The notes under the pieces were generated by a model. That model had not been told where the DNA came from. It searched no databases and saw only the letters and a list, made by a program, of their open reading frames with translations. Of a stretch of 64,000 bases of DNA, positions 7,932 to 16,856 are shown piece by piece. Source of the DNA: Paenibacillus gallinarum (GTDB lineage Bacteria; Bacillota; Bacilli; Paenibacillales; Paenibacillaceae); NCBI RefSeq assembly GCF_014836635.1, contig NZ_JACSQL010000004.1, forward strand, positions 1 to 64,000, given 5' to 3'. A program made the translations under genes and the position numbers. Numbering within the stretch: the stretch's first letter is position 1; each line of letters starts with the position of its first letter.

Positions 7932-9362
7932 CTATCTTGCTTCGGTTACCTGTTTACGAATCTCATTCATCATCTTGATCGTATCCATGCTGGCATGATT
8001 GCCAAGCAGAATGATCGTCACTCCGTTACCTAGATCACGCATAATGCCTGTAGAATAACCTGTCCCTGAACCATTATGGAAGACGTTAAGACCGTTGGAA
8101 GTTTCGCTGATCATCCATCCATATCCGTAATTCTTTTCGGAATACGGAGTGAACATGTTTTTAAGCGATTCTTCGCTGACTACTTTACCGTCCTTCAGTG
8201 CTTGGTCCCATTTCAGAAGATCGTCCACAGTGGAATAGAGCGTACCCGTTCCAGACTGGGAGACGTAATAATCTGCTGTGACCCATTTTCCACTCTGATC
8301 CACGAATCCCTTAATCGTGTTGGTCGATTTTGAAGCCGTACCTGTATCCTTCATTCCAAGTGGAGTAAACATATGTTTCTGTAAGTAAGAACCATATTCT
8401 TCACCGGTTACTTTCTCGAGTATATGGGCTAATAAAATGTAGCCATTATTGCTGTAGCGATACTCTGCTCCAGGTTCAGCCATCAGCTTTTTGGTGCGTA
8501 TTTCTTTCAAGGTATCCTCTAGCGTTATTCCTTCTTCTCTTGTGAAATTGGAAGGAAGCCCGGATGTGTGAGACAGTAACATATGCAGTGTAATTTCATC
8601 TCCGCGATCAACACCGGTCACGTATTTGGATAGCTTGTCTGTTAACGAAAGTTTGCCGGCTTCTACTTGCTGCATGATGGCAGCTGATGTAAATCCTTTG
8701 GTAATAGAAGCAATTCGCGATTTTTGATCCGGCCGTACTAGTAGGTTTTCTTTAGATAGGCCATATCCCTTACGAAGGGTAACTTCTCCATCTTTGGCGA
8801 CAAGTGCAATGCCGGAAAACCCAGATGTTTGCAAATAGGAGTCAATGGATGCCGACTCTTTATTTATTTTCGTGACTTGATCGGACTTCAGTACGATGTT
8901 CATATGTGTAGATGTATTTGTTAGCTGAAGCGTTGATTTCATGGCATCAGATAGAGAGCGTAGCGGGATCATCAGCGTTCCGGACATATTTTTGGAATTC
9001 GCAGGTAAGGTAAGCGTGACGTCATTTATGGTGATGATGTTGGTTCCTGCCTTATGGGAGATGAGATCCCCGTGATTCTCGATTTGCACCGTTTGTGTGC
9101 TTTGGTTCCATTTTACTTTTCCCTTGAGGGCTGCTGCCGCTTGTCTAAGCGGGGCGAAGGTCGTTCCATTTTGCACAAAAGGAGGGAACTCCCAAGTAAC
9201 TGTCTGTGAATCCACTTCGATATTTGCAGGTTTCGTTACCATAGCGGAAGCAGCATATGTGGTTTCGGTGAAAGCTCCCGCTGGGGTAAGAACGAGACCG
9301 GCAGCTAAGAGTACGGTGAGCAGTTTTTGTGTTGTTTTTGATGATTGTTTAGTAAAAGTCAT
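7932..9362 (-). CDS. Secreted serine hydrolase of the beta-lactamase/PBP4*-EstB fold with a copper-amine-oxidase-like N-terminal domain
   Basis: 476 aa from ATG 9362 (MTFTKQSS), chosen because a signal peptide starts there (hydrophobic LLTVLLAAGLVLTPAGAF, then AYAAS-like cleavage region) and AGGAGG lies about 11 bp upstream. Residues about 40-150 resemble the 'stalk' domain of copper amine oxidase N-termini, common in secreted Paenibacillus proteins (wall or matrix contact). The rest is a class C beta-lactamase fold: SITK (nucleophile Ser plus Lys), YSN in YRYSNNGY, and HNGSGTG near the C-terminus. Likely activities are D-aminopeptidase, esterase or carboxypeptidase rather than antibiotic resistance. 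Confidence 0.85.
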   Translation of the reverse strand: MTFTKQSSKTTQKLLTVLLAAGLVLTPAGAFTETTYAASAMVTKPANIEVDSQTVTWEFPPFVQNGTTFAPLRQAAAALKGKVKWNQSTQTVQIENHGDLISHKAGTNIITINDVTLTLPANSKNMSGTLMIPLRSLSDAMKSTLQLTNTSTHMNIVLKSDQVTKINKESASIDSYLQTSGFSGIALVAKDGEVTLRKGYGLSKENLLVRPDQKSRIASITKGFTSAAIMQQVEAGKLSLTDKLSKYVTGVDRGDEITLHMLLSHTSGLPSNFTREEGITLEDTLKEIRTKKLMAEPGAEYRYSNNGYILLAHILEKVTGEEYGSYLQKHMFTPLGMKDTGTASKSTNTIKGFVDQSGKWVTADYYVSQSGTGTLYSTVDDLLKWDQALKDGKVVSEESLKNMFTPYSEKNYGYGWMISETSNGLNVFHNGSGTGYSTGIMRDLGNGVTIILLGNHASMDTIKMMNEIRKQVTEAR

Positions 9363-9499
9363 GAAGTAATGAATCCTCCTGTCAGGAAATGTAGTCCAAA
9401 TCTGTAATCTGTCTTGTAATAAATGAACGAGAGTACATTTGAAGATACTGGTATTTATTCTAACGAAAGTAAGAGTGGTAAACAACCCATATACTGGAT

Positions 9500-9720
9500 G
9501 TTTATTTTAATATATCCCTCATAAGAAAAGCTGTACGGAAGCGCAAGCTGTTGTTGGAACTCGCAGAGAACGACCGGTAAGCTGTTCGCATTTGTCCAGA
9601 CGATAGATAACGGTGTTGCGATGGAGTGCGAGGAAGTTAGCGGTAGATCTCTTTTGATGACTATATAGAAATAGGAACATTCATCATTGAGACCATCGAC
9701 AAAATCGCAAAAAAAAGATT
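9500..9720 (-). pseudogene. Decayed C-terminal part of a PucR/CdaR-type regulator
   Basis: One - strand frame reads RSTANFLALHRNTVIYRL followed by DKCEQLTGRSLR, a good match to the PucR-family helix-turn-helix (TA..L..HRNT..YRL....ELTG). The expected continuation, EFQQQLALPYSF, is in another frame, so at least one frameshift lies near 9560. Upstream residues matching the family are again out of frame near 9640. No start or ribosome-binding site is evident. The 124-aa ORF covering this stretch (9455-9829) is probably an artefact of the remnant. Confidence 0.6.
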
Positions 9721-9841
9721 TTTGTCTTGTTACCAGTTGAGATAACCGGGCCTTTTTAGGGTAAATCCTATTAGAAGCGATATACATATCACATGATGAG
9801 TACAGGATTTTCATTCTCGAATAGACCAAGGAGGAAACGTT

Positions 9842-10687
9842 ATGCAGTGGAAAGGGAGAAGGGCCAGCTCTAATGTAGAAGACCGGAGAGGACGGAAAGG
9901 GGCGGGACTGATTGGCGGTGGTATTGGAGGTGTTGTTATCCTGCTGATCGTAACACTACTCGGCGGCGGAAATGCTGCTGATTTGCTGAGCAGTCTTACG
10001 GGAGGTGGTTCGGATGCGGGGACATCCTACACGGAAACAGCAGAAGAGAAGGAACTAGCCCAGTTCGTGTCTGTTGTTCTGGCCGATACAGAGGATGTGT
10101 GGACTGAGGTTTTTAAAAAGGAAGGAAAGACTTATGAAAATCCGACGCTTGTTCTCTATACAGGAAGTGTTCAGTCGGCCTGCGGAACAGCGGGCTCATC
10201 GGTAGGACCGTTTTACTGTCCTGGTGACCAGAAGCTTTATATTGATCTAAGCTTCTACGACGAGCTGCGTCAAGAATTTCAGGCGCCTGGTGACTTCGCA
10301 ATGGCCTATGTGATCGCTCACGAGGTAGGTCACCATGTACAGACACTGTTAGGTACATCGGACAAGCTAGCACAATACCGACAGCAGCTAAGCGAGCAGG
10401 AATATAACAAGTATCAGGTTCGATTTGAGCTCCAAGCCGACTATTTAGCCGGTGTGTGGGCGAATCATGCGCAGGGTATGAACCTGCTTGAGGAAGGCGA
10501 TTTGGAAGAAGCTTTAACTGCGGCAAGCGCCGTAGGGGATGATACGATCCAGAAGAAAGCTCAAGGCTACGTTGTACCGGAGAGTTTTACCCACGGCACA
10601 TCTGAGCAGCGGAAGCGCTGGTTCTACCAAGGTTTTGAGAATGGTACGTTGCAAGGCGGAGACACGTTTAACGCACAGAATTTATAA
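9842..10687 (+). CDS. YpfJ-family neutral zinc metallopeptidase
   Basis: 281 aa, the size of the YpfJ/COG2321 family. A short charged N-terminus ([10 protein letters not shown]) precedes one membrane segment rich in Gly/Ile/Val (about 23-42), so the enzyme is probably anchored with its catalytic part outside. HEVGHHVQ at about 161-168 is the zinc-binding HExxH site, and '[14 protein letters not shown]' supplies the third ligand region. Two Cys pairs (CGTA, YCPG) are also typical of the family. AAGGAGG lies directly upstream of ATG 9842. Physiological substrate is unknown. A terminator follows at 10711. Confidence 0.92.
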   Translation: MQWKGRRASSNVEDRRGRKGAGLIGGGIGGVVILLIVTLLGGGNAADLLSSLTGGGSDAGTSYTETAEEKELAQFVSVVLADTEDVWTEVFKKEGKTYENPTLVLYTGSVQSACGTAGSSVGPFYCPGDQKLYIDLSFYDELRQEFQAPGDFAMAYVIAHEVGHHVQTLLGTSDKLAQYRQQLSEQEYNKYQVRFELQADYLAGVWANHAQGMNLLEEGDLEEALTAASAVGDDTIQKKAQGYVVPESFTHGTSEQRKRWFYQGFENGTLQGGDTFNAQNL

Positions 10688-10710
10688 GTATAGGCACAAT
10701 AAAAAGAAGG

Positions 10711-10742
10711 CCCCCATCTTTTAAAAGGATAGGGGATTTTTT
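10711..10742 (+). terminator. Intrinsic terminator after the zinc peptidase gene
   Basis: CCCCCATC and GGATAGGGG form an imperfect stem, followed by ATTTTTTATT. Confidence 0.75.
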
Positions 10743-10823
10743 ATTAGTATTTTTCGACTAAAAGCAGAACACATGCGAATGAATCCGCATGGATCAAAAA
10801 AAACAGAAAGAAGGTCGCGATCG

Positions 10824-11014
10824 CTACGCTTTCAACAGAGCTAAATGCCGATAGTTCTCGGGTCTGCTAGGTGCTGCCGCTTGACTTGCAAGCAGAGTTG
10901 AATCACAAAGCAGATCTCTTATCTGTAGCCTACCGCCGCTGGATTACCCAGATGGGTGTAAGAATTGGAACGATGTAGGATTTCCTGTTGAATACGGATA
11001 GTGATATCAATCAT
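10824..11014 (-). pseudogene. Small unknown gene, apparently frameshifted
   Basis: ATG 11014 has CGGAGG 9 bp upstream and opens a 31-codon frame (MIDITIRIQQ...VGYR) ending at 10919. Shifting by one base near 10925 joins it to a further open stretch, QIRDLLCDST...LALLKA, ending with TAG at 10824-10826, which would give a 62-63 aa protein. Either the 31-aa peptide is the gene, or a one-base deletion (or sequencing error) split a small gene. No family recognised. The remainder of the 10743-11128 gap shows nothing else. Confidence 0.4.
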
Positions 11015-11128
11015 AAAATAAAACCTCCGATATGCCGATATATAAGTTACTTTTGTAATGTTCGGTCAGATAAACCATCTGAACTCATTTCATTGTAATT
11101 ACTATTCAGGCAGAAGGGGGTCGTTTTT

Positions 11129-13099
11129 TTGAGTGAAAAACCAAAGAAAAGCTTGATGTCGATAAGAGTGAAACTAATTACTATATTTGTCCTCTTCTTG
11201 TTCATCCCAAGTATTGTTACCGCTGTGTTTTCATTTCGAACAGCAGATCAGGAGATCCGCCAAGCGGATTTGGAAACGGGGAAACAATCTTTGCTGCTCG
11301 TCAGCAAGCAGATCGATTCACTGTTAGAGAACCAAAAAGCAAATCTCCACTTGATCTCCATGCAAACCAGTTCAGCCCAGATTGTAAATGGGAATTCTGC
11401 TGTGCAGCAACTGGTAGATAATATGAGAGACAGCAATCCGCAGATTGAATCTATACTTATTGTATCGGATGCAACGGGAAAACAAATGAAATCACCATCT
11501 CTTAGCAACGATGAGGTAGTAAAAGAGACAGAGTGGTATAAAGAAGCTTTGGGAACGAGCGATTCAGTCATAAGTATGCCCTATAAATCAGCTTCAACAG
11601 GTAATGTGGTGGTGACTCTGGCAAAACGTTTATCCGATGGTAAAGGTGTTGCTAGTATCCAGCTGGGGTTAAATTCACTCACTTCTACAGTAAACGGAAT
11701 GAAGATTGGAGAAAAAGGGGTTATCTATCTTGTTGACCAGAAGGGGAACTACCTGGTACATACCCATTTTGGAGCAGGCTCCAGCGCAATTGAACTTCTG
11801 TCTGATCAGATTGTAAGCAACGAGGAAGGATCACTAAAGTATTCTATATCAGGTCAAAATAAAAGTGGTTACTTTATAAACCAACCCTTAACAGGTTGGA
11901 AGATCATAGCGGAATTTGATCTTGATGAGTATGAACAAGTATCTATACCTATGTTAAAAACCCTTATTATTGTGCTTTTGATTTCCTCTATTGTCGGAAT
12001 TCTCATCATGATTCCTGTTATTCGAAGTCTATATAAGCCGATCAGAGGACTGGTCCACGCGTCAAAAACAGTAGGAAGCGGTGATCTGACCATAGACCTG
12101 TCGGTAAAACAACGGGATGAGTATGGACTGCTCGCAGAAGGATTTAATAAAATGACACGATCCCTGCGCTCTGTTCTGGGTGAAGTAAATGATACTTCTC
12201 AGCAGCTCGCATCGTCCTCTCAGGAGCTTGCAGCTAGTTCAGAACAGACGACGAGTGCCACAGAGCAGGTAGCGAGCATCATGCAACAAACGGCGGTTGG
12301 TATACTACACTCCAATCAAAGTCTTGGAGAAGCGAAACAGCAGGTTGCTGAAATGTCAGCAGGAATCAAGGAGATTAGTCTTCAGGCAGAAGAGGTCACC
12401 TCCGCTACCGAACAAGTATCAAACGAATCTCAGGCAGGGATGGAGCAGATTGAGCAGGCAAGCGTACAAATGAAGCAAATCGGTACCTCTGCATCAAACC
12501 TGAATGAAGTGATTGAGGGGCTTGGCAGCAAAACGATGGAGATTCGTCAGATCGTAGAGGTCATCACGAATATAGCTAAGCAGACCAATATTCTATCTCT
12601 AAATGCTTCCATAGAAGCATCAAGAGCAGGAGAGCATGGACGGGGGTTTGCCGTCGTCGCTAAAGAGGTGAAAGAGCTTGCGGATCAGTCGGCTGCTTCA
12701 GCGGCAGACATAGCTCAGCTCACTCATGATATGGAGCGAGGAACAACGGAAGCATCTGCTTCTATGCATTCAGCCTCTCAGGAGATTGATAAGGGGATTC
12801 ATACGGTTAATGAGGCTGGGGAACATTTCAGATCTATTCTAGCCTCCATTCAGGAAGTGGCGATGCAGATGGGAGCAGTCTCCACGGCATCTAAACAAAT
12901 GGATTCTACGGTGGATCAAGTAAATGAAGTCTTTGAAATTGCTCTTGCTATATCCGATGAGATCGCTGCTGGAGCACAGGAAGGATCTGCTGCTTCAGAA
13001 GAGCAACTCGCAGCTATGGAAGAGGTCGCTTCTTCTGCGGCAGCTTTATCAAGCATTGCTGATGAGATGAAGGAGATTATCGAACGTTTTAAACTATAA
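11129..13099 (+). CDS. Methyl-accepting chemotaxis protein
   Basis: 656 aa membrane chemoreceptor. TM1 is at about 13-35, followed by an extracellular dCache-type sensor (about 36-270), TM2 (about 276-298), HAMP (about 300-352) and a long cytoplasmic methylation and signalling coiled coil. The conserved hairpin tip reads NASIEASRAGEHGRGFAVVA at about 491-510 and would contact CheA/CheW. The start is TTG 11129, supported by GAAGGGGG 8 bp upstream. Ligand unknown. It is monocistronic: an upstream gap separates it from the peptidase gene, and a terminator follows at 13214. Confidence 0.95.
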   Translation: MSEKPKKSLMSIRVKLITIFVLFLFIPSIVTAVFSFRTADQEIRQADLETGKQSLLLVSKQIDSLLENQKANLHLISMQTSSAQIVNGNSAVQQLVDNMRDSNPQIESILIVSDATGKQMKSPSLSNDEVVKETEWYKEALGTSDSVISMPYKSASTGNVVVTLAKRLSDGKGVASIQLGLNSLTSTVNGMKIGEKGVIYLVDQKGNYLVHTHFGAGSSAIELLSDQIVSNEEGSLKYSISGQNKSGYFINQPLTGWKIIAEFDLDEYEQVSIPMLKTLIIVLLISSIVGILIMIPVIRSLYKPIRGLVHASKTVGSGDLTIDLSVKQRDEYGLLAEGFNKMTRSLRSVLGEVNDTSQQLASSSQELAASSEQTTSATEQVASIMQQTAVGILHSNQSLGEAKQQVAEMSAGIKEISLQAEEVTSATEQVSNESQAGMEQIEQASVQMKQIGTSASNLNEVIEGLGSKTMEIRQIVEVITNIAKQTNILSLNASIEASRAGEHGRGFAVVAKEVKELADQSAASAADIAQLTHDMERGTTEASASMHSASQEIDKGIHTVNEAGEHFRSILASIQEVAMQMGAVSTASKQMDSTVDQVNEVFEIALAISDEIAAGAQEGSAASEEQLAAMEEVASSAAALSSIADEMKEIIERFKL

Positions 13100-13213
13100 G
13101 AACATAGAAGTGACGATATTGAACTTCGTAAGGGGCAGGATATAGCCACATGACTGAATTCAGATTGATGTCCGGCGCGTGCCTTGATAAGTGATCGATC
13201 CATATATATTTTA

Positions 13214-13246
13214 AGCAAGGTCCTATTAGAGGACCTTGCTTTTTTG
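13214..13246 (+). terminator. Intrinsic terminator
   Basis: Perfect stem AGCAAGGTCC (13214-13223) with GGACCTTGCT (13231-13240), followed by TTTTT. It lies 115 bp after the chemoreceptor gene. Confidence 0.92.
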
Positions 13247-13390
13247 CGTACAGATCATCCCTTTATATCTAAATGATCCAGATGAGATGCGCCATATTTG
13301 GGATAAATTTCTTTTGTTTAGTTAAGAAGGCGAGGGTTTAAATACAAGTTAAGAGATTATGAAAACTATCAATAAGAGGAGTGGAAATTT

Positions 13391-14236
13391 ATGTTTCGTC
13401 ATCAAAAAGAATTACAGTTTGAAGTGAAGGTAGATCGTCCAGATCCATTGTTTGCACGCCAGGTGCAAGAAGTTCTAGGTGGACAGTTTGGTGAAATGAC
13501 GGTAATGATGCAATATTTGTTCCAAGGCTTCAATTGCCGCGGTGGAGAAAAATATAAAGACATGCTTATGGATATCGGTACGGAAGAAATCGGTCATGTC
13601 GAAATGCTATGTGCAATGATCAGCCAGCTGTTGGATGGAGCTTCACCGGAAGACCAGGAAGAAGCAGCGAAGGATCCAGTAACAGCAGCGATTATGGGTG
13701 GAATGAATCCACAACATTTGCTTGTGAGCGGTCTTGGCGGATTGCCGACTAACTCTAATGGTATACCTTGGAACGGTAATTATATCGTAGCGAGCGGTAA
13801 CTTGCTTGCAGATATGCGTTCAAATCTCCATGCAGAGACACAAGGAAGATTGCAGGTTGCTAGACTGTATCATATGACAAAAGATGAAGGCGTTCGTGCA
13901 GCGTTCCGCAAAATGCTGGCACGCGATCGCTATCACCAGTATCAATGGATGGCAGCAATTCAGGAATTGGAAGAGAAAAATGGAGTGGTTGTTCCTGCTT
14001 CCTTCCCACCAGAAGCAGAACTGGAATCCCAGCCTGAAGCTTATAAATTCTGGGACTTGTCCGAAGGCAATGAATCTAGTGAAGGTTTGTGGGCTACAGG
14101 CAGTGCTCCGGATGGAACAGGCGATTTTGTATATGTAGCAGACCCTGCTCCTCAAGGTCAAGTGTACAAGCCAGAGATTCCTCCGACTAATATCCATCAT
14201 GACCTGGATGTTGCAAAAGTCCCATTAAAAAAATAA
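13391..14236 (+). CDS. Manganese (non-haem) catalase, CotJC-related
   Basis: 281 aa dimanganese catalase of the ferritin-like fold (family includes KatN, YdbD, CotJC), which dismutates hydrogen peroxide. Metal-ligand positions are visible: FGEM (E about 35), EEIGH (E66 and H69), HAETQ (E about 149) and RDRYHQ (H about 182). The C-terminal extension rich in Pro/Gly after 200 is also typical. ATG 13391 has a GAGGAGTGG site 8 bp upstream. A SigB-like promoter (GTTTAG, 13-nt spacer, GGTTTA) can be imagined near 13318-13342 but is weak. The gene is single, with a strong terminator following. Confidence 0.93.
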   Translation: MFRHQKELQFEVKVDRPDPLFARQVQEVLGGQFGEMTVMMQYLFQGFNCRGGEKYKDMLMDIGTEEIGHVEMLCAMISQLLDGASPEDQEEAAKDPVTAAIMGGMNPQHLLVSGLGGLPTNSNGIPWNGNYIVASGNLLADMRSNLHAETQGRLQVARLYHMTKDEGVRAAFRKMLARDRYHQYQWMAAIQELEEKNGVVVPASFPPEAELESQPEAYKFWDLSEGNESSEGLWATGSAPDGTGDFVYVADPAPQGQVYKPEIPPTNIHHDLDVAKVPLKK

Positions 14237-14251
14237 ATAGTATCTATGAAA

Positions 14252-14284
14252 AACCTCTGCCCTGTGTAAGGGCGGAGGTTTTTT
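14252..14284 (+). terminator. Intrinsic terminator after the catalase gene
   Basis: AACCTCTGCCC (14252-14262) pairs with GGGCGGAGGTT (14270-14280) with one mismatch, followed by TTTT. Confidence 0.9.
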
Positions 14285-14379
14285 GTCGTGTACAGATTGT
14301 ATTTTGATGGTGTCGGTAGAGGTGACATAGACAATCACCTTGTTTCGTCTATATTAAAACAAACAATTTATTATTATGT

Positions 14380-14408
14380 TTGACAATTAACAAACAAGTA
14401 CATATTAT
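14380..14408 (+). promoter_or_regulatory. Strong vegetative promoter
   Basis: TTGACA (14380-14385), 17-nt spacer, TATTAT (14403-14408), close to the housekeeping consensus. It lies just upstream of the gene at 14440, which has GAGGGGGAAG before its ATG. Confidence 0.75.
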
Positions 14409-14439
14409 ATCTATATAAACAAAACGAGGGGGAAGTGTT

Positions 14440-15579
14440 ATGACGGAACAACACAATGATTTTGCATATGATGCCTCATTGGAGGAAATCAAGCGCGGCT
14501 ATATCGAGACAGAGACCGAATATATTTGTGTCTGCTGTGGTTATACCGCTGAAAAAGGGGTGATTTACCCTCACAATGAAGTTTTATACGAATCCTTCAG
14601 ATATATACAGATCCATATTCAAGAAGAACATGGGTCGGTATTTCAGTTCTTGATCTCACAGGACAAGAAAGTGAGCGGACTTTCTGATATCCAGCGCAGG
14701 CTGCTGGCAGAGTTCTATGAAGGGAAAAAAGATGCGGAAATTCAAAAAGAATTAGGAATTGGCTCTACTTCCACGATTCGCAATCATCGGTTTGTGCTCA
14801 GGGAGAAGGAGAGACAAGCAAAAGTGCTGCTGGCTGTAATGGAGTTGCTGCACTCGCGTGATCACAATACCCCTGTCATGGCTGTGGAATCACCTAATAA
14901 CAGAGCAGGCCAAGCTACCAATAAGGAGACTGATGTGACCGCTGAGCAGGAGAAAGTACTGACTAAATATTTCTCTTTTGGTACAGATGGACCGCTCGAG
15001 ACTTTTGCAGTGCAAGAGAAACATCGACTCATTATTATGAATGAGATCGCAAAACGTTTTGACACGAACAAAGTATATTCCGAGTCTGAAGTGAATGGGA
15101 TTCTAGATCAAATTTATGAGGATTATGTGTTGCTTCGCAGATCGATGGTGGACTATGGCATACTCAGCCGGGAAGAGGATGGAAGCAGTTACTGGCTTAC
15201 CCCGAAGGAAGGAGAGAGTCGTAAAATGGCAAATCGCAGAGAAGAGTTAAAACAATTGGCAAAAGAAATAAAGACAGAAGCCGGCGTTTATCAAATTCGC
15301 AATAAAGAAAATGGAAAAAGGTATGTGGCAAGTACACCGAACCTCAAAAGTCTGAATGGTCAACAATTTATGCTTAATATGGGCAGTCACCGCAACCGCA
15401 GGCTTCAAGAAGAATGGAAAGAGTACGGGGAAGAAGCTTTTGCGATTGAAGTTGTGGAAAAGTTAAAAATCCCAGAGAGCAATATCTTTTTTGATGTCAA
15501 AGATGCATTGAAAAAATTGGAGGCAAGTTGGCTTGAGAAGCTCCAGCCTTATGGAGAGAAAGGGTATAACGAGGCTTGA
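14440..15579 (+). CDS. DUF2087-containing protein with N-terminal HTH and C-terminal GIY-YIG-like region
   Basis: 379 aa with three parts. The N-terminal about 120 residues include a CVCCGY putative metal site and a LuxR-like helix-turn-helix (SDIQRRLLAEF...DAEIQKELG..STSTIRNH). Residues about 180-260 match the DUF2087 pattern (LTKYFS..G.L..F..QEKHRLIIMNEIAKRF...Y.E.EVN..L..IYEDY..LRR.LVDYG.L.R). The C-terminal about 100 residues (AGVYQIRNKENGKRYV...NMGSHRNRRLQEEWKEYG...F..EVVE) look like a GIY-YIG nuclease fold. This layout is known in Firmicutes, but its function is not established; a DNA-binding regulatory role is inferred. Monocistronic, with its own promoter and terminator. Confidence 0.8.
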   Translation: MTEQHNDFAYDASLEEIKRGYIETETEYICVCCGYTAEKGVIYPHNEVLYESFRYIQIHIQEEHGSVFQFLISQDKKVSGLSDIQRRLLAEFYEGKKDAEIQKELGIGSTSTIRNHRFVLREKERQAKVLLAVMELLHSRDHNTPVMAVESPNNRAGQATNKETDVTAEQEKVLTKYFSFGTDGPLETFAVQEKHRLIIMNEIAKRFDTNKVYSESEVNGILDQIYEDYVLLRRSMVDYGILSREEDGSSYWLTPKEGESRKMANRREELKQLAKEIKTEAGVYQIRNKENGKRYVASTPNLKSLNGQQFMLNMGSHRNRRLQEEWKEYGEEAFAIEVVEKLKIPESNIFFDVKDALKKLEASWLEKLQPYGEKGYNEA

Positions 15580-15657
15580 CCAATCATCCGTTTATAACCC
15601 TATTCGCAGCTTTTGATCCCAAAGAATATAGTAGGATGAAAATATCTAATACAAAAT

Positions 15658-15704
15658 GAGCGTTAGAGAAGGGAATTTACTCTTCTGCTAACGCTCGCTT
15701 CTTT
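15658..15704. terminator. Terminator between convergent genes
   Basis: GAGCGTTAG (15658-15666) pairs with CTAACGCTC (15688-15696), with inner pairing, and is followed by GCTTCTTTTT. Confidence 0.8.
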
Positions 15705-15714
15705 TTGTGTAATG

Positions 15715-16815
15715 CTATTTCGTCATCTTATCCTGCATAGCAACCGCCGCCATGATAAATGCACCAACGCCATGCAGATCGTTTTTACTTACTGGGCGAG
15801 TTACATAATTTTCATAATCTCCTGCTGAGGTACCGATGCATATAGACGGCATTACTAAGTGTCCAAGATCATCGGTTTCCATCATCTGAGCGAGTCCGGC
15901 GAAGCCTTTGCGGGCAGCGGACATACAGGTCTCATCAGCAGCAGACTGCTGAACAGCTCTAGCAATCGTATAAACAAATAAGCTTGAGCAGGAGGTTTCC
16001 AGCCAGTTATCCGGATGGCTGCCTTTATCGACAACCTGATACCATAGCCCTGTCTCTTCATCTTGATAGCGAATAATTGCTTCTACGAAAGCTCCAAGCT
16101 CCTCTTTCAGTTCAGCATGACTCGGATGCTCCTCAGGGAGCAGTGCGATAAACTCTGTAAGTGCCAGTCCATACCAGCCGAGCGATCGGCCCCAGAACTC
16201 AGGTGAACAGCCTGTATCAGGGTCTGCCCATGGCATCTGCCGGCTTTCATCCCAAGCATGATAAAGCAGCCCCGTCCGCTCATCCTTCATATATTTACGC
16301 ATCAGCCGCTCCTGCTGCAATACTTCTTCCCGCAGTTCATCATCCCCATAGATGTCAGCATACTTTAGAGCAAATACACCGCCCATATATAATCCATCCA
16401 GCCACATTTGATGAGGATATTTATCTTTGTGCCAATATCCACCTTCTGTGGTTCGATTTAAGGTTCTGAATAAATTACGGAGCTTATCTGCAGCCACCTT
16501 ATATTGCGGTTTCCCCGTTCGCTCTGCTTGGCGGAACAATAACAGCCCCGCCTGTATGGAATCCAGCTCGTCCCGGGCAAAGAATAGGTTGCCTTGCTCA
16601 TCAACGAGATCATCAATATATCCTTGAATATAGTCGTCATACCGAGCTTCTCCTAACTGCTCAGCAATCTGCTCAACCCCGCATAAAAAGACACCCTGAT
16701 GATAATGCCAGCGATGGGCTGGCGGAAGTTCGCCTGGTTTATACGTTGCCATGATGGAATCGGCCGCAGCTGAAGCCCATTGCATTGGTGTTCTCGCTAC
16801 ATTTGATTTAATCAT
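15715..16815 (-). CDS. GH88/GH105 unsaturated uronyl (rhamnogalacturonyl) hydrolase
   Basis: 366 aa (alpha/alpha)6-barrel enzyme of the YteR/YesR type. These cytoplasmic enzymes remove the 4,5-unsaturated uronic acid left by lyases from the ends of oligosaccharides such as rhamnogalacturonan fragments. D140 in MWLDGLYMGG corresponds to the catalytic Asp of the family, and further conserved segments (LYHAWDES, FWGRSLGWYGLAL) are present. It is the last gene of the leftward operon encoding the binding protein and two permeases, which would import the oligosaccharide it cleaves. ATG 16815 has an AGAGGAG site 10 bp upstream. Substrate could equally be a glycosaminoglycan fragment. Confidence 0.9.
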   Translation of the reverse strand: MIKSNVARTPMQWASAAADSIMATYKPGELPPAHRWHYHQGVFLCGVEQIAEQLGEARYDDYIQGYIDDLVDEQGNLFFARDELDSIQAGLLLFRQAERTGKPQYKVAADKLRNLFRTLNRTTEGGYWHKDKYPHQMWLDGLYMGGVFALKYADIYGDDELREEVLQQERLMRKYMKDERTGLLYHAWDESRQMPWADPDTGCSPEFWGRSLGWYGLALTEFIALLPEEHPSHAELKEELGAFVEAIIRYQDEETGLWYQVVDKGSHPDNWLETSCSSLFVYTIARAVQQSAADETCMSAARKGFAGLAQMMETDDLGHLVMPSICIGTSAGDYENYVTRPVSKNDLHGVGAFIMAAVAMQDKMTK

Positions 16816-16856
16816 CTGATCTACTCTCCTCTAATAGAGTTTAGGCGGCTATCCCT

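Noticed and set aside
7932..9362. Antibiotic-resistance beta-lactamase
   Set aside because: SxxK, YxN and HxG motifs are shared by many esterases and peptidases; the copper-amine-oxidase-like stalk points to a wall-associated hydrolase.
9455..9829. 124-aa ORF on the - strand
   Set aside because: No ribosome-binding site and its frame mixes with PucR-type remnants in other frames; treated as part of a pseudogene region.
13318..13342. SigB-type promoter before the manganese catalase gene
   Set aside because: The match to GTTTAA/GGGTAT is partial and SigB is not certain in this lineage.
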